This document shows, piece by piece, positions 28,070 through 38,335 of a DNA stretch of 55,985 nucleotides. The stretch is taken from NCBI GenBank assembly GCA_025358455.1, contig JANYJP010000048.1:1-55985 (forward strand), in the 5' to 3' direction. The position numbers and the translations under genes were made by a program. Under the pieces are notes generated by a model. That model saw only the letters and a program-made list of their open reading frames with translations. It was not told the DNA's origin and did not search any database. This DNA comes from Bacteroidales bacterium. GTDB lineage: Bacteria > Bacteroidota > Bacteroidia > Bacteroidales > VadinHA17. Positions within the stretch are counted from its first letter, which is position 1. Every line of letters begins with the position of its first letter.

Positions 28070-30679
28070 ATGTCAGAAATTCATAAGTATGTAGAAACAC
28101 CCTTGATGAAACAGTATTACAACATCAAGACAAAACATCCTGATGCTATACTTCTTTTCAGGGTAGGTGATTTCTATGAAACATTTGGAGAAGATGCTAT
28201 ACGTACTTCCGGGATACTCGGAATTACGCTTACACGCAGGGCAAACGGATCTGCATCATTTGTTGAGCTGGCCGGGTTCCCTTATCATGCACTTGATATA
28301 TACCTTCCGCGACTTGTAAGGGCAGGGCAGAGGGTTGCGATTTGCGAACAGCTTGAAGATCCCAGGCTCACGAAGAATATCGTTAAAAGAGGAATAATTG
28401 AGCTTGTTACTCCTGGCGTTTCGCTTAATGAAAATGTTCTGAATCATAAAGAGAATAATTTTCTTGCTGCAGTACATATTGATAAAAAGATAGCAGGGGT
28501 TGCATTCCTCGATATATCAACAGGTGAGTTCCTTACATCCGAAGGCACCACGGATTATGTAGATCAGATGTTGAATAATTTTCAGCCAAAAGAGGTTTTA
28601 TTTGAAAAGGGAAAGAAAGATCTTTTCCAGGAGTCTTTCGGAACAAAATTCTATACATTTAAATTAGACGATTGGATTTTTACCCAGGAAGCAGCAAACG
28701 ACCGTTTGCTTAAACAATTTGAAACAAGTTCACTTAAAGGATTCGGAGTACATAATCTCTCTTTTGGAGTTATTGCAGCCGGTGCTATTCTTTATTACCT
28801 TGATATTACCCAGCACGAACAGCTTGGTCATATTACCAGCTTGTCGCGGATTGAAGAAAACAGGTATGTGTGGCTCGATAAATTTACTATTAAAAACCTT
28901 GAGATATTCCATTCTCCATATGAGGGTGCCATGACTTTAATTGAAGTAATGGACCGGACTATTTCACCTATGGGAGGCCGACTTTTAAAGAGATGGCTTT
29001 CTCTTCCATTGAAAGATATTCAACCTGTAAACGAAAGGCTTGATGTAGTTCAGTATTTTGTTGAGAACATAAACTCAAAGGATGAAATAACTAACCTGAT
29101 CCGTAACATTGGTGATCTTGAAAGGCTTACTTCAAAAGTTGCGGTAAACAGGATAAATCCCCGTGAGGTAGTTCAGCTTAAAAGAGCACTGCAGTCTCTG
29201 GGACCACTTCGCGAACTGTGTAATAGCAGCGGTTGTCTTCCTCTTGTTAAAATTGGGGAGCAGTTAAATCCCTGTAAATCAATATCTGACCGGATTGACA
29301 GAGAATTGAACAACGATTCCCCCATACAACTTAACAAGGGAAATGCAATTGCAAAGGGCGTATCAGAGGAGCTGGATGAATTACGGACAATATTATATAG
29401 CGGCAAGGATTATCTAACTGAATTGCAGTCAAGAGAGAGTGAACGTACAGGTATAACATCGCTTAAGGTCAGTTTCAATAATGTATTCGGTTACTATATT
29501 GAAGTGAGAAACACACATAAAGACAAGGTGCCGCCTGAATGGATAAGAAAACAAACCCTTGTAAGTGCGGAGCGTTATATTACTGAAGAACTTAAGGAAT
29601 ATGAGAGTAAAATTCTTGGTGCCGAAGAAAAGATAATAACCCTTGAAACAAAGCTTTTTACAGATCTTGTTTTTGCTATTCTGGAATTTATACCTCCTAT
29701 ACAATTAAACGCCTCCCTGGTGGCAAGGCTTGATTGTCTGCAATCATTTGCAGTGATTGCAGCCGAGAACAATTACGTTAGGCCCGCACTTAATGATTCA
29801 AGAGTACTTGAGATAAAAGAAGGACGTCATCCTGTTATAGAAAATCAATTGCCTGTAGGTGAGTTTTATGTGCCGAATGATCTGGTGCTCGATACTGAAG
29901 ATCAGCAGATCATAATTCTTACTGGTCCGAACATGTCAGGTAAATCAGCGCTGCTGCGACAGACAGCACTTATCGTGTTGATGGCTCAGACTGGCTGTTT
30001 CGTCCCCGCAAAAATGGCAAATATAGGAATGGTTGATAAGATTTTTACAAGAGTTGGGGCATCGGATAATATCAGTCTTGGTGAATCTACTTTTATGGTT
30101 GAGATGAACGAAACTGCCAGTATACTTAACAACCTCTCTGACCGCAGTCTCGTATTGCTCGATGAGATCGGAAGAGGTACAAGTACTTATGACGGCATTT
30201 CAATTGCCTGGGCCATGGTTGAGTATCTTCATGAAAATAAACTCCGGGCTAAGACTTTGTTTGCCACTCACTATCATGAACTGAATGAAATGGAGAATTC
30301 ATTCTCACGTGTTAAGAACTATAGTGTATCAATAAAAGAACTAAATAACAAGGTTATTTTTCTTCGTAAACTAAAACGGGGTGGCAGCGAACATAGCTTT
30401 GGAATTCATGTGGCCAGAATGGCAGGTATGCCCAGAAGTGTTGTCAGCCGTGCTGATGAAATACTTAAAGAGCTGGAGCAAAGCCATGATAAAAAGGAAC
30501 TTTCAAAACCTATTGCCGATATAGCAGGTCACCGCGAAGGAATGCAACTTAGTATCTTTCAGTTAGATGATCCGGTGCTGAAACAAATCAGGGATGAAAT
30601 CCTTGAGCTTGATATTGATAACCTTACACCGGTTGAAGCTCTGAATAAATTATATAATATAAAAAAGTTTCTTAAATAG
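28070..30679 (+). CDS. mutS: DNA mismatch repair protein MutS
   Basis: 869 residues, normal for MutS1. The mismatch-recognition motif is FYETFGEDA (about 32-40, the Phe-x-Glu mismatch wedge). The C-terminal ATPase has Walker [14 protein letters not shown] (about 620), the ST-MVEM motif [14 protein letters not shown], Walker [14 protein letters not shown] and the ATHYHEL switch. It recognises base mispairs and recruits MutL, which is not in this window. A -7-like box TATCTTTG is at 28013-28020, although a clear -33 element is missing. Confidence 0.97.
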   Translation: MSEIHKYVETPLMKQYYNIKTKHPDAILLFRVGDFYETFGEDAIRTSGILGITLTRRANGSASFVELAGFPYHALDIYLPRLVRAGQRVAICEQLEDPRLTKNIVKRGIIELVTPGVSLNENVLNHKENNFLAAVHIDKKIAGVAFLDISTGEFLTSEGTTDYVDQMLNNFQPKEVLFEKGKKDLFQESFGTKFYTFKLDDWIFTQEAANDRLLKQFETSSLKGFGVHNLSFGVIAAGAILYYLDITQHEQLGHITSLSRIEENRYVWLDKFTIKNLEIFHSPYEGAMTLIEVMDRTISPMGGRLLKRWLSLPLKDIQPVNERLDVVQYFVENINSKDEITNLIRNIGDLERLTSKVAVNRINPREVVQLKRALQSLGPLRELCNSSGCLPLVKIGEQLNPCKSISDRIDRELNNDSPIQLNKGNAIAKGVSEELDELRTILYSGKDYLTELQSRESERTGITSLKVSFNNVFGYYIEVRNTHKDKVPPEWIRKQTLVSAERYITEELKEYESKILGAEEKIITLETKLFTDLVFAILEFIPPIQLNASLVARLDCLQSFAVIAAENNYVRPALNDSRVLEIKEGRHPVIENQLPVGEFYVPNDLVLDTEDQQIIILTGPNMSGKSALLRQTALIVLMAQTGCFVPAKMANIGMVDKIFTRVGASDNISLGESTFMVEMNETASILNNLSDRSLVLLDEIGRGTSTYDGISIAWAMVEYLHENKLRAKTLFATHYHELNEMENSFSRVKNYSVSIKELNNKVIFLRKLKRGGSEHSFGIHVARMAGMPRSVVSRADEILKELEQSHDKKELSKPIADIAGHREGMQLSIFQLDDPVLKQIRDEILELDIDNLTPVEALNKLYNIKKFLK

Positions 30680-30737
30680 TATTCGATATTATCTTTACGG
30701 ATAAAATTTCACTGAAATCATTATTGTAAAAGAGATT

Positions 30738-32804
30738 ATGATTCTATTTAAGAACGGACGCCTGCACTTAATCCTGTGGTTATTTATTATTTACTTCAGT
30801 TCAAGTCTTCAGCTTTGTAGCCAGAAAAAAAGCGAATCAGGATTGAAATCAGGTATATATGAAAATGTTTTTAAGCAGGATACAACTCATGGAATAAGAA
30901 AAAAAAATGTCGTAGCTGTTGAATTGCCGGATACTAATTTTACCTGGGAAAAATACTCTGCTTTTCTGACAAAGATCTCCGATACAACCAAATATATCGT
31001 TCTTCCGATAAATGAGTTCAGGAAAACCTTTAACTCAAATAAAATCATAATCGGATTAAGACATGATGTTGACAACGACCTTTCTGTAGCTTATAAGTTT
31101 TCTGAAACCGAAAGTAAGCTTGGTATCAGGGCTACTTATTTTATTTTGCATACTGCTCCATACTATCTGGCCAATCCCACTAATATGGCAATTCATACAC
31201 CAGATATATTACCGGTTCTGAAGTCGATGCAGAATGATAGAAAATTTGAGATAGGATGGCACAATGATCTGGTTACGTTACAGGCGGTCTATAATATTGA
31301 CCCTGTTGCTTTCCTTCATAATGAACTGGCATGGCTCAGATCAAATGGTATCAATATATATGGTACTGCCTCACATGGCTCAAATTATTGTTATACCTAT
31401 AAATATCTGAATTATTATTTTTTTGAGGAATGTACATACCCTGTTGTGGGTCAGTTTGTTAATAATGTGACGCTGCCTATTAACGGAACTATGGCGCCTA
31501 TGAAAAAGGGAAAGTTAAGCGATTTCAGCCTGGAATATGAAGCATATTTTATTAATAATAACAAATACTTTTCAGATGCAACAATCACAAACGGAGTCCG
31601 CTGGAACATAGGTATGCTTAATCTGACCCAGTTGAATCCCGGAGACAGGGTCATACTACTTCTTCATCCAATTCACTGGCATAAAGCATCAGTGATTGCC
31701 GATATAGAATCATTTTCTTTTAAAGGACAGAAAAGCTCAATTGTTGACGCGGCAACTTCCTTGGTTAAGGTTGAAATGCCATATAAAACTGACAGGTCGT
31801 TACTGGTTGCATACTTTAAACTTTCGTCCGGTGCGTACGCCAAAGTTGCAGGTAAAATGCAGCAAAACGGCATTACATCCAATAATTTCTGTGATCCATT
31901 GCATTACGTGGTGTATGCTGAAAACCGTGAAATTCATAAAGAATGGTTAATTAAAGTACTTAACGCAAAGAATGACTCATGCGATTTTAAATCTTTTATT
32001 ATTCCGGGGTTGACGAAATCAGTTGTTATTAACCCTGCATTAAAGACAATCCTGATAAGAGTTGGTGAGGAAGTTGATTTGTACCACCTACCTGTTCATT
32101 TTGAATTATCAGCCGGTGCAACTGCATGGATTGGTGACCATCAGCAGTTCAATGATAACGCGACTCACAACCTTTGCAACAGTGTAGAGTATAAGATCAT
32201 TGCTGAGGATGGTAGTTCTTCCCGTTTATGGGTTGTAACAGTAGAGAAGGTACAGAATTGTGCTAATTTCCTGTCTTATAGCATTCCTGGTCAGATTGAA
32301 CCTGCAACAATTGATACCGCAGGTAATAAAATATTTATAAAGGTTAGTAAAGATCTTCCTTTGAATGAGTTGAAAGCGTCATTTAACTTATCAGATGGTG
32401 CCCGGGCATGGATTGGAAAGCAGGAACAGTTCAGTGACTTTAATTCTGTTGATTTTACAATTCCTGTCGCGTATGACCTTGTTGCAACCGATGGGCATAA
32501 AATCAAAAAATGGATGATAAATATTCTTCAGAGTACCACTATGAATAAAGATCTATCCATGGCTGAAGAATTGAAAATATATCCTAATCCTACAGAAGGT
32601 AAAGTTTATTTGCAGTTCCTGAACATAACGACTTATCCTACGCGGATTGACATATTTAATGGCAATGGTGAAAAAGTTTATACAGATCTGATATCAAAAA
32701 CAGGGAGCTTTACTGTTGAAGAAGATCTTTCAGCGCTTCCGGCAGGGATATATATAGTTAAATATTCCCATGGCAGGAAGTCATTGATGATAATTCTCAG
32801 ATAA
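30738..32804 (+). CDS. T9SS-secreted polysaccharide deacetylase-like protein with three beta repeats
   Basis: 688 residues. Signal peptide about 1-28. Residues about 90-320 resemble the NodB/polysaccharide-deacetylase fold: IIIGLRHDVDND carries the Asp-Asp metal pair and IGWHNDL and GTASHGSN supply candidate histidines. Three repeats of about 85 residues follow (YFKLSSGAYAKVAGK, FELSAGATAWIGDHQQF, FNLSDGARAWIGKQEQF), each ending in a K/R-W-x-I/V-x-V strand, as in surface carbohydrate-associated beta domains. The end is a type A T9SS sorting tail: KIYPNPTEGKVYLQF ... AGIYIVKYSHGRKSLMIIL. It should therefore be exported and anchored at the cell surface. The next gene, 59 bp on, is a GH2 enzyme, suggesting joint action on an amino-sugar polymer (inference). 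Confidence 0.72.
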   Translation: MILFKNGRLHLILWLFIIYFSSSLQLCSQKKSESGLKSGIYENVFKQDTTHGIRKKNVVAVELPDTNFTWEKYSAFLTKISDTTKYIVLPINEFRKTFNSNKIIIGLRHDVDNDLSVAYKFSETESKLGIRATYFILHTAPYYLANPTNMAIHTPDILPVLKSMQNDRKFEIGWHNDLVTLQAVYNIDPVAFLHNELAWLRSNGINIYGTASHGSNYCYTYKYLNYYFFEECTYPVVGQFVNNVTLPINGTMAPMKKGKLSDFSLEYEAYFINNNKYFSDATITNGVRWNIGMLNLTQLNPGDRVILLLHPIHWHKASVIADIESFSFKGQKSSIVDAATSLVKVEMPYKTDRSLLVAYFKLSSGAYAKVAGKMQQNGITSNNFCDPLHYVVYAENREIHKEWLIKVLNAKNDSCDFKSFIIPGLTKSVVINPALKTILIRVGEEVDLYHLPVHFELSAGATAWIGDHQQFNDNATHNLCNSVEYKIIAEDGSSSRLWVVTVEKVQNCANFLSYSIPGQIEPATIDTAGNKIFIKVSKDLPLNELKASFNLSDGARAWIGKQEQFSDFNSVDFTIPVAYDLVATDGHKIKKWMINILQSTTMNKDLSMAEELKIYPNPTEGKVYLQFLNITTYPTRIDIFNGNGEKVYTDLISKTGSFTVEEDLSALPAGIYIVKYSHGRKSLMIILR

Positions 32805-32863
32805 CGCATATAAGATCTGCCGGGAGACAGAAAATATTACATAACTTAATAAATCAATCACTG

Positions 32864-35650
32864 ATGAAAAAACATTTGGTTCCAATTGCAGCTGTGCTGA
32901 TAAGCTTTTTTGGTTTATCTGTCCCGGGATTTTCTCAGGCCGGTTCTGTAAAGCAGATTAAACTTACTCATTTTGAATTGCAGTCATCTGCCTTAATTCA
33001 TTCTTCAGGCGAGGAGATATCTTCAGCAGAGTACCAGTCGAAAGTATACTGGTTTCCGGTAAAAGTCCCTTCAACGGTTCTTACTGGCCTGGTAGCCAAT
33101 GGAATTTATCCTGATCCATATTCAGGATTAAACAATATGCTGATTCCCGATGCATCTGATGAATTCAATAAAAAGTACAACCTGGAACAATTCAGCCATC
33201 TTCCTAATAACCCTAATCCATGGAAAAAGCCATACTGGTATCGTACAACATTTCAGGTACCGGCAAATGATCAGGGACGATGTTTTCAACTGATATTTAA
33301 AGGAATAAACTATCGTGCAGCACTATGGCTTAACGGGAAGCAGATAAGTGATTCAACAGTGATGGCCGGTATGTTTGCTGAATACAGTTTCGATGTGAGT
33401 AAACAGATCAAAGCCGGTTCTGAAAATGTACTTGCCGTAAAAATCTATCCTCTTGATTATCCGGGATTACCGGCCACTGAACAACTGAAAGCCTTTGGCG
33501 ATTTTTTTGCGAATGGAGGTCCTACAGGCGATATTGGAAAGAATGTTACAATGCTTTGTTCTGTAGGCTGGGACTGGATGCCTCCTGTAAGGGATCGGAA
33601 TATAGGCATCTGGTTGCCGGTATATCTCAGGACTTCAGGAAGTGTGACAATTGCTGATCCGAAAATTGTAACATCACTCCCGAAATTACCTGATACAACC
33701 ATTGCAAAAATATCTCTGAATTTTAAATTGCAGAATCATAATAATATAGACGAAAACGGAAAATTAACCGTAACTATAACTCCTGAAAATTTTAAGGGAA
33801 AACTTCTTCAATTCACCAAGAATGTTTCGGTAACAAGGAATACCCCCTCTATTGTCGATCTGAACGGCGAGAATACAAAAGAACTCAATATCTCAAATCC
33901 GGCTTTATGGTGGCCAAATGGTTATGGTAAACCAAATCTGTATCGTATCAGACTTCAGTACGCTAATAGCTCAGGGATTTCTGATGATACTTCCTTTGTT
34001 TTTGGTATACGCACCGTAAGCACAAGAGCAGTAAACGTTAATGGCTCATACCGCCGTGACTTTTATGTAAATGAAAGACGGATTCACTTAACAGGAGGAG
34101 CATGGGTTCCTGATATGATGCTAAACCGCGATTCGCTCAGGTACGATTATGAGATGCATCTCTGTATGAACTCAAATATAAACCTGGTAAGAATATGGGG
34201 AGGTGGCGATACTCCGTGTGATGAGTTTTTTGAGGCTGCCGACAGATATGGCTTACTGGTGTGGTCAGACTTCTGGATAACAGGCGATACACAAGGTGAA
34301 TTTAAAGGGTCGCCCGACTGGCCCCTTGAAGGCAATGTCTTTATAAAAAATGTAAAAAGTACGATTCTTCGTATCCGTAATCATCCGAGTTTGCTGGTAT
34401 GGACCGGGGGCAATGAAGGTCATGCACGGAAAGAACTTTATGATGTTATGAGAGAAAGTATTATAACTCTTGATGGTACAAGGCCATATATTCCAAGTTC
34501 CTCCGGATTTGCAAAATTGCCGGCCGGATGGCAGGGTGCATGGCCGGATAATCTGCCGTCAGGAGTTTACAGTGGAGGACCGTATACATGGCAGGATCCG
34601 AAAGTGTACTATTCTAAAGCTATTGCAGGAAATGATTGGGTATTTAAAGATGAAACAGGAATCCCGTCTCAGCCTCCTTATAATATTATGCCAAAAATAA
34701 TTCCTGACCTGGTTGTGGATAAGACTTTGCCTTTTCCATTAAATAATACCTGGGGCTATCATGATGCAGCTACAGGAAACGGAAGATGGGATCTTTATTA
34801 TAAGGAGATGGTTAAGAGATACGGTGAACCTTCAAGTATGGAGAACTTCTGCGATAAAATGCAGCTTATGAATGCAATAGGATACCAGGGGATTTTCGAG
34901 GCCGCAGGACATAAGCTAAACGATATAGGTGGTGTAATGCTATGGAAACTGAATGCTGCTTTTCCAAGTGTGGTCTGGCAGGTTTATGACTGGTATCTGA
35001 TGCCAAATGCCGGATATTATTTTATGCAAAATGCCTGTGAACCAGTTCATATTCAGCTTAATCCAATAGATTTAAAGGTTCTGGCCATCAACAGGACTTA
35101 CGAAAAGGCATCAGGTCTGGTGGCAGAGATTGATCTTTTTGGTCTTGATTCAAAATCTTTATTTCATGAAGAAAAGAACATAAACCTTTCAGCAACAGAA
35201 GTAAAGGAGACATCCTCTCTGGCAGCTGCTTTGGCAAATATTAAAGGAGTGCATTTTGTTGTTCTGAATTTAAAAAACAATGTGGGGAAAGTTATCTCTC
35301 ATAATGTTTACTGGCTGTCGAATGACGGAGATTACAAATCTCTGAATGAGATGCCAAAAACCAAAGTTGATGTTAAAGTTATTACTACAGGGAATGGAAA
35401 ATCAGAAAAGAGCCTGACAATTCAGATTACAAATTCGACAAATAAGATTGCTTTTTTCGTCCGTACCCAGTTAATGGTTGATGGGGAAGAAGTGCTGCCA
35501 AGTTACTGGACAGCTAATTATTTTACTCTTGCTCCTTCTGAATTTACAACTATAACAGTGAGTTACCCGGTTGCTAAGCTAAATGGTAAAAAGCCTGAGA
35601 TAGTTGTCTATGGTTGGAATGTCGAAAAGCAAGTCCTGAAAATTAATTGA
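32864..35650 (+). CDS. Glycoside hydrolase family 2, exo-beta-glucosaminidase/mannosidase-like
   Basis: 928 residues with a signal peptide (about 1-25, ending GFSQA). The GH2 layout is complete: sugar-binding jelly-roll (about 90-235), Ig-like domain (about 265-375), and TIM barrel (about 385-640) with LVRIWGGGDTPCDEFFEAADR, then accessory Ig domains. Catalytic acid/base Glu518 in WTGGNEG and nucleophile Glu597 in FKDETG lie 79 residues apart, close to the spacing in exo-beta-D-glucosaminidases of the CsxA group. Exo-removal of glucosamine from chitosan oligomers is therefore most likely; beta-mannosidase is the alternative. No T9SS tail, so probably periplasmic. Ends in a bidirectional terminator. 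Confidence 0.85.
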   Translation: MKKHLVPIAAVLISFFGLSVPGFSQAGSVKQIKLTHFELQSSALIHSSGEEISSAEYQSKVYWFPVKVPSTVLTGLVANGIYPDPYSGLNNMLIPDASDEFNKKYNLEQFSHLPNNPNPWKKPYWYRTTFQVPANDQGRCFQLIFKGINYRAALWLNGKQISDSTVMAGMFAEYSFDVSKQIKAGSENVLAVKIYPLDYPGLPATEQLKAFGDFFANGGPTGDIGKNVTMLCSVGWDWMPPVRDRNIGIWLPVYLRTSGSVTIADPKIVTSLPKLPDTTIAKISLNFKLQNHNNIDENGKLTVTITPENFKGKLLQFTKNVSVTRNTPSIVDLNGENTKELNISNPALWWPNGYGKPNLYRIRLQYANSSGISDDTSFVFGIRTVSTRAVNVNGSYRRDFYVNERRIHLTGGAWVPDMMLNRDSLRYDYEMHLCMNSNINLVRIWGGGDTPCDEFFEAADRYGLLVWSDFWITGDTQGEFKGSPDWPLEGNVFIKNVKSTILRIRNHPSLLVWTGGNEGHARKELYDVMRESIITLDGTRPYIPSSSGFAKLPAGWQGAWPDNLPSGVYSGGPYTWQDPKVYYSKAIAGNDWVFKDETGIPSQPPYNIMPKIIPDLVVDKTLPFPLNNTWGYHDAATGNGRWDLYYKEMVKRYGEPSSMENFCDKMQLMNAIGYQGIFEAAGHKLNDIGGVMLWKLNAAFPSVVWQVYDWYLMPNAGYYFMQNACEPVHIQLNPIDLKVLAINRTYEKASGLVAEIDLFGLDSKSLFHEEKNINLSATEVKETSSLAAALANIKGVHFVVLNLKNNVGKVISHNVYWLSNDGDYKSLNEMPKTKVDVKVITTGNGKSEKSLTIQITNSTNKIAFFVRTQLMVDGEEVLPSYWTANYFTLAPSEFTTITVSYPVAKLNGKKPEIVVYGWNVEKQVLKIN

Positions 35651-35670
35651 CACTGGAATTGTACAAGTAT

Positions 35671-35708
35671 AAAAGGAAGGCTGCGTTTCAAAACTCAGCC
35701 TTCCTTTT
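35671..35708. terminator. Bidirectional terminator between convergent genes
   Basis: A perfect 13-bp stem AAAAGGAAGGCTG / CAGCCTTCCTTTT around a 12-base loop, with T-rich flanks on both strands. It serves the GH2 gene (+) and the small exported protein gene (-). Confidence 0.85.
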
Positions 35709-35714
35709 TTCAAT

Positions 35715-36209
35715 CTATTTTACTTTATCATAATAATTTGTTCCGGGCGTTTCAGTACCGGACATTTTGTTATTGAATACCAGTGTTAACACATTTCCTG
35801 TATTGTCAACCTTCCAAGTCTCTTTTGCCTCAAGTGTGTCTTCTCCATTCTGACCATTAAAAATTGTTTTAGATTCAATAATTATTGTTCCATCACCATC
35901 AACTTTTGTTGCTTTTGAAGTCCTTGGCATTTCATAAATGGAAATTTTTGATTCTTTGCCATCAAGGCTAAGGTTTTCATCAAACGGATATTCTTCACCG
36001 GCTGAGTTTTCATATAAGCGGTTAGTAAGTAAACTGTCACCTTTAACCTGTATGGTGATTTTTGATAGAAACAACTGGTTATCTGCCAAAACCGTTTTTT
36101 CTTTATTTAATTTCCATTCGCCTGAAAAATCTACTATTTGAGAATAAGCTGAAAATGAAGAACCTAAAATTAAGAGGATACTGATAATTAAGATTGATTT
36201 TGTTTTCAT
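35715..36209 (-). CDS. Small exported protein, lipocalin-like
   Basis: 164 residues with a signal peptide (MKTKSILIISILLILGSSFS, cleavage near AYSQ). The mature protein begins VDFSGEWKLNKEKT and ends ETWKVDNTGNVLTLVF, the pattern of small Bacteroidota beta-barrel proteins that start with a G-x-W strand. No catalytic or metal motif. Function unknown; transcribed alone, convergent with the GH2 gene. Confidence 0.65.
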   Translation of the reverse strand: MKTKSILIISILLILGSSFSAYSQIVDFSGEWKLNKEKTVLADNQLFLSKITIQVKGDSLLTNRLYENSAGEEYPFDENLSLDGKESKISIYEMPRTSKATKVDGDGTIIIESKTIFNGQNGEDTLEAKETWKVDNTGNVLTLVFNNKMSGTETPGTNYYDKVK

Positions 36210-36424
36210 GGTTCAATTTTTAGAATTAAAAATATTAGAATTCGTGAAGTTAAATAAAAACCAAGTTCGTGATTTAGTGTAATCTGACAAATCTTTAGTT
36301 CTGGCAAATAAAAATAATTTTCAGAACGAACCTTTAATTTGCGTAGATAGCAATTGAACCGGTAAGGTGAAATAAATCCCGAACCGGAAATTATCAGAAA
36401 TAGTACAGCCGGTAGTTTTAACGA

Positions 36425-36790
36425 CTAAAAATATTTCCTGAATTTATCGCCGATTTTGAAATAAGTATATCTTCCTGCGTCTGCCCCTTCAGCATGTACA
36501 GATTCTCCATCTGTTTCGAAAGTACTGAATTCGCCTACTATCTGAGAAAAGTATACATCGTGGTTCCTTCCTGATTCATCATGTAATATAACATGTGCAA
36601 GGTTTTTGTGAATATCTGAAATTAGTGAAGCATTGCAAAGCGGGCAAAAAAACTCCATTGGATCGCCTGTATGAATTTCGAAAGAGAGATGCCACACTGC
36701 TGTTTCGCCAGGAGCAAATTCAATCTGAATCACTCTCACCTGATCATTTTCAAGTAAAACATTTTTATAAACATTCGGTGCTGCCTTCAT
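36425..36790 (-). CDS. Cupin-like N-terminus joined to a CPxC small domain; function unknown
   Basis: 121 residues, no signal peptide, so cytoplasmic. Residues about 5-33 read like the first strands of a cupin (VLLENDQVRVIQIEFAPGE), but the metal-binding His cluster that should follow is missing; instead a different segment starts at SFEIHTGDPMEFFCPLC, containing one CPLC pair and a beta-rich tail (VYFSQIVGEFSTFETDG). One CxxC alone could bind metal as a dimer or be redox-active. It looks like a fusion of a partial cupin and a separate small domain. No operon partners. Confidence 0.55.
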   Translation of the reverse strand: MKAAPNVYKNVLLENDQVRVIQIEFAPGETAVWHLSFEIHTGDPMEFFCPLCNASLISDIHKNLAHVILHDESGRNHDVYFSQIVGEFSTFETDGESVHAEGADAGRYTYFKIGDKFRKYF

Positions 36791-36931
36791 TGGGTCTTGT
36801 GCATACGAATTTGTGCTAAAATAGATAGTTGCCTGGATTGTTCAACAAATACTAAATGGTATACCGGAGACAAGTCAGGAGTCGTTATTTATTTCTTAAT
36901 TTAGCTCTTCATTTATTTCTAATTCTTAACT

Positions 36932-38335
36932 ATGGGGAATAAGAGAAATTTGGTCAGGACGCTCGGCTTAGGATATGTTATTATTTTTGTAATTGCAAAT
37001 ATCATTGGATCAGGAGTATATAAAAAAATTGCTCCTATGGCTTCCGAGCTTCATTCTTCAATCTGGATACTTATAGCCTGGATAGTGGGAGGAATTATCA
37101 CTCTGTTTGGTGCGTTAAGTAATGCGGAAGTTGCAGGATTACTCGCGGATACCGGTGGAGAATTTGTTTACTTAAAAAAGATTTATAACCGTTTCTTTGC
37201 ATTTATGTATGGATGGTCCCTTTTTACTGTAATTCAGACCGCAACAATCTCTTCCCTTGCCTACGTGTTTGCGCAATCACTTAATAGTATCATCCCAATT
37301 CCGGAGATTTTCAGCTCCCTCCAACATTTTACAATAGGGGGAGTATTCTTCCCATTCCAGGATTTTGGAGTCAAACTGACCGCAATTCTGCTTATTTTAA
37401 TTTTAACAGGTCTGAACATCTCCGGATTGAAAAGCGGAGCCGGCCTAAGTAAAGCTATCATGGTGCTGGTATTCACGGGCCTTCTTACTATTGTCATCTT
37501 TGGTTTGGGAAGCATTTCAACCAGACCGGTAAATTTTTTGAACTTAAAAGATCTGACTGCCGGAACTGTAACAATATCTTCTTTTTATACTGCTATGCTT
37601 GCCGCCTTCTGGGCTTACCAGGGATGGGTTTCAGTCGGTTTTATCGGAGGTGAGGTAAAGGACCCTACGAAAAACATCCCAAAAGGAATAGTAACCGGAG
37701 TTTTTATTGTGATATTCATCTATCTGCTGGTTAATGTGACTTACCTGGCTCTTTTATCAATTCCACAGCTTATGCACATTCATGAGGCAGGAAATCAGAT
37801 TGCGGCAGTTGAGGCAGTAAGGACGTTCTGGGGAACAGGAGGTGTGATATTTATCTCATTGTTAATACTTGCTACCACCCTCGGTTGCACCAATGCCAGT
37901 ATCCTAACAGGAGCCCGTCCCTATTATGCCATGGCCCGTGAAAAGCTTTTCTTCTCACAGGTTGCGAAGATAAATAATGCCAATGTTCCATCCAACTCGC
38001 TTTTATGGCAGGGAATATGGGCATCGGTTCTTGTATTGTCAGGGACCTTCGATCAGTTGACCGACATGATTATTTTTGCGGTTTTTATATTTTATGGAGC
38101 AACTACACTTGGTGTATTTATTTTAAGGCGCAGGCTGCCGGATGTGCATAGACCCTACAAAGTTTGGGGATATCCTGTCGTGCCGGCCATATTTATCCTG
38201 TTTTGTATCAGCCTGTTTTTCAATACAATTATCACCAGGCCCCGTGAAGCAGCGATAGGCATGATCCTCATTTTTTCAGGCATCCCGGTTTATTATTTCC
38301 TGAAATGGAAAAATTCAAAAAATAAGGAAGGTTAG
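36932..38335 (+). CDS. APC family amino-acid permease
   Basis: 467 residues with about twelve hydrophobic helices. The first helix holds the substrate-binding motif IIGSGVYK (GSG unwound region, about residue 24-31) and the consensus AEVAGLLADTGGEFVYLKKI follows (about 65-85), both typical of amino acid/polyamine/organocation transporters. It imports or exchanges amino acids across the inner membrane; specificity cannot be read. Its stop overlaps the stop of the convergent lipoprotein gene by four bases (TTAG). Confidence 0.88.
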   Translation: MGNKRNLVRTLGLGYVIIFVIANIIGSGVYKKIAPMASELHSSIWILIAWIVGGIITLFGALSNAEVAGLLADTGGEFVYLKKIYNRFFAFMYGWSLFTVIQTATISSLAYVFAQSLNSIIPIPEIFSSLQHFTIGGVFFPFQDFGVKLTAILLILILTGLNISGLKSGAGLSKAIMVLVFTGLLTIVIFGLGSISTRPVNFLNLKDLTAGTVTISSFYTAMLAAFWAYQGWVSVGFIGGEVKDPTKNIPKGIVTGVFIVIFIYLLVNVTYLALLSIPQLMHIHEAGNQIAAVEAVRTFWGTGGVIFISLLILATTLGCTNASILTGARPYYAMAREKLFFSQVAKINNANVPSNSLLWQGIWASVLVLSGTFDQLTDMIIFAVFIFYGATTLGVFILRRRLPDVHRPYKVWGYPVVPAIFILFCISLFFNTIITRPREAAIGMILIFSGIPVYYFLKWKNSKNKEG

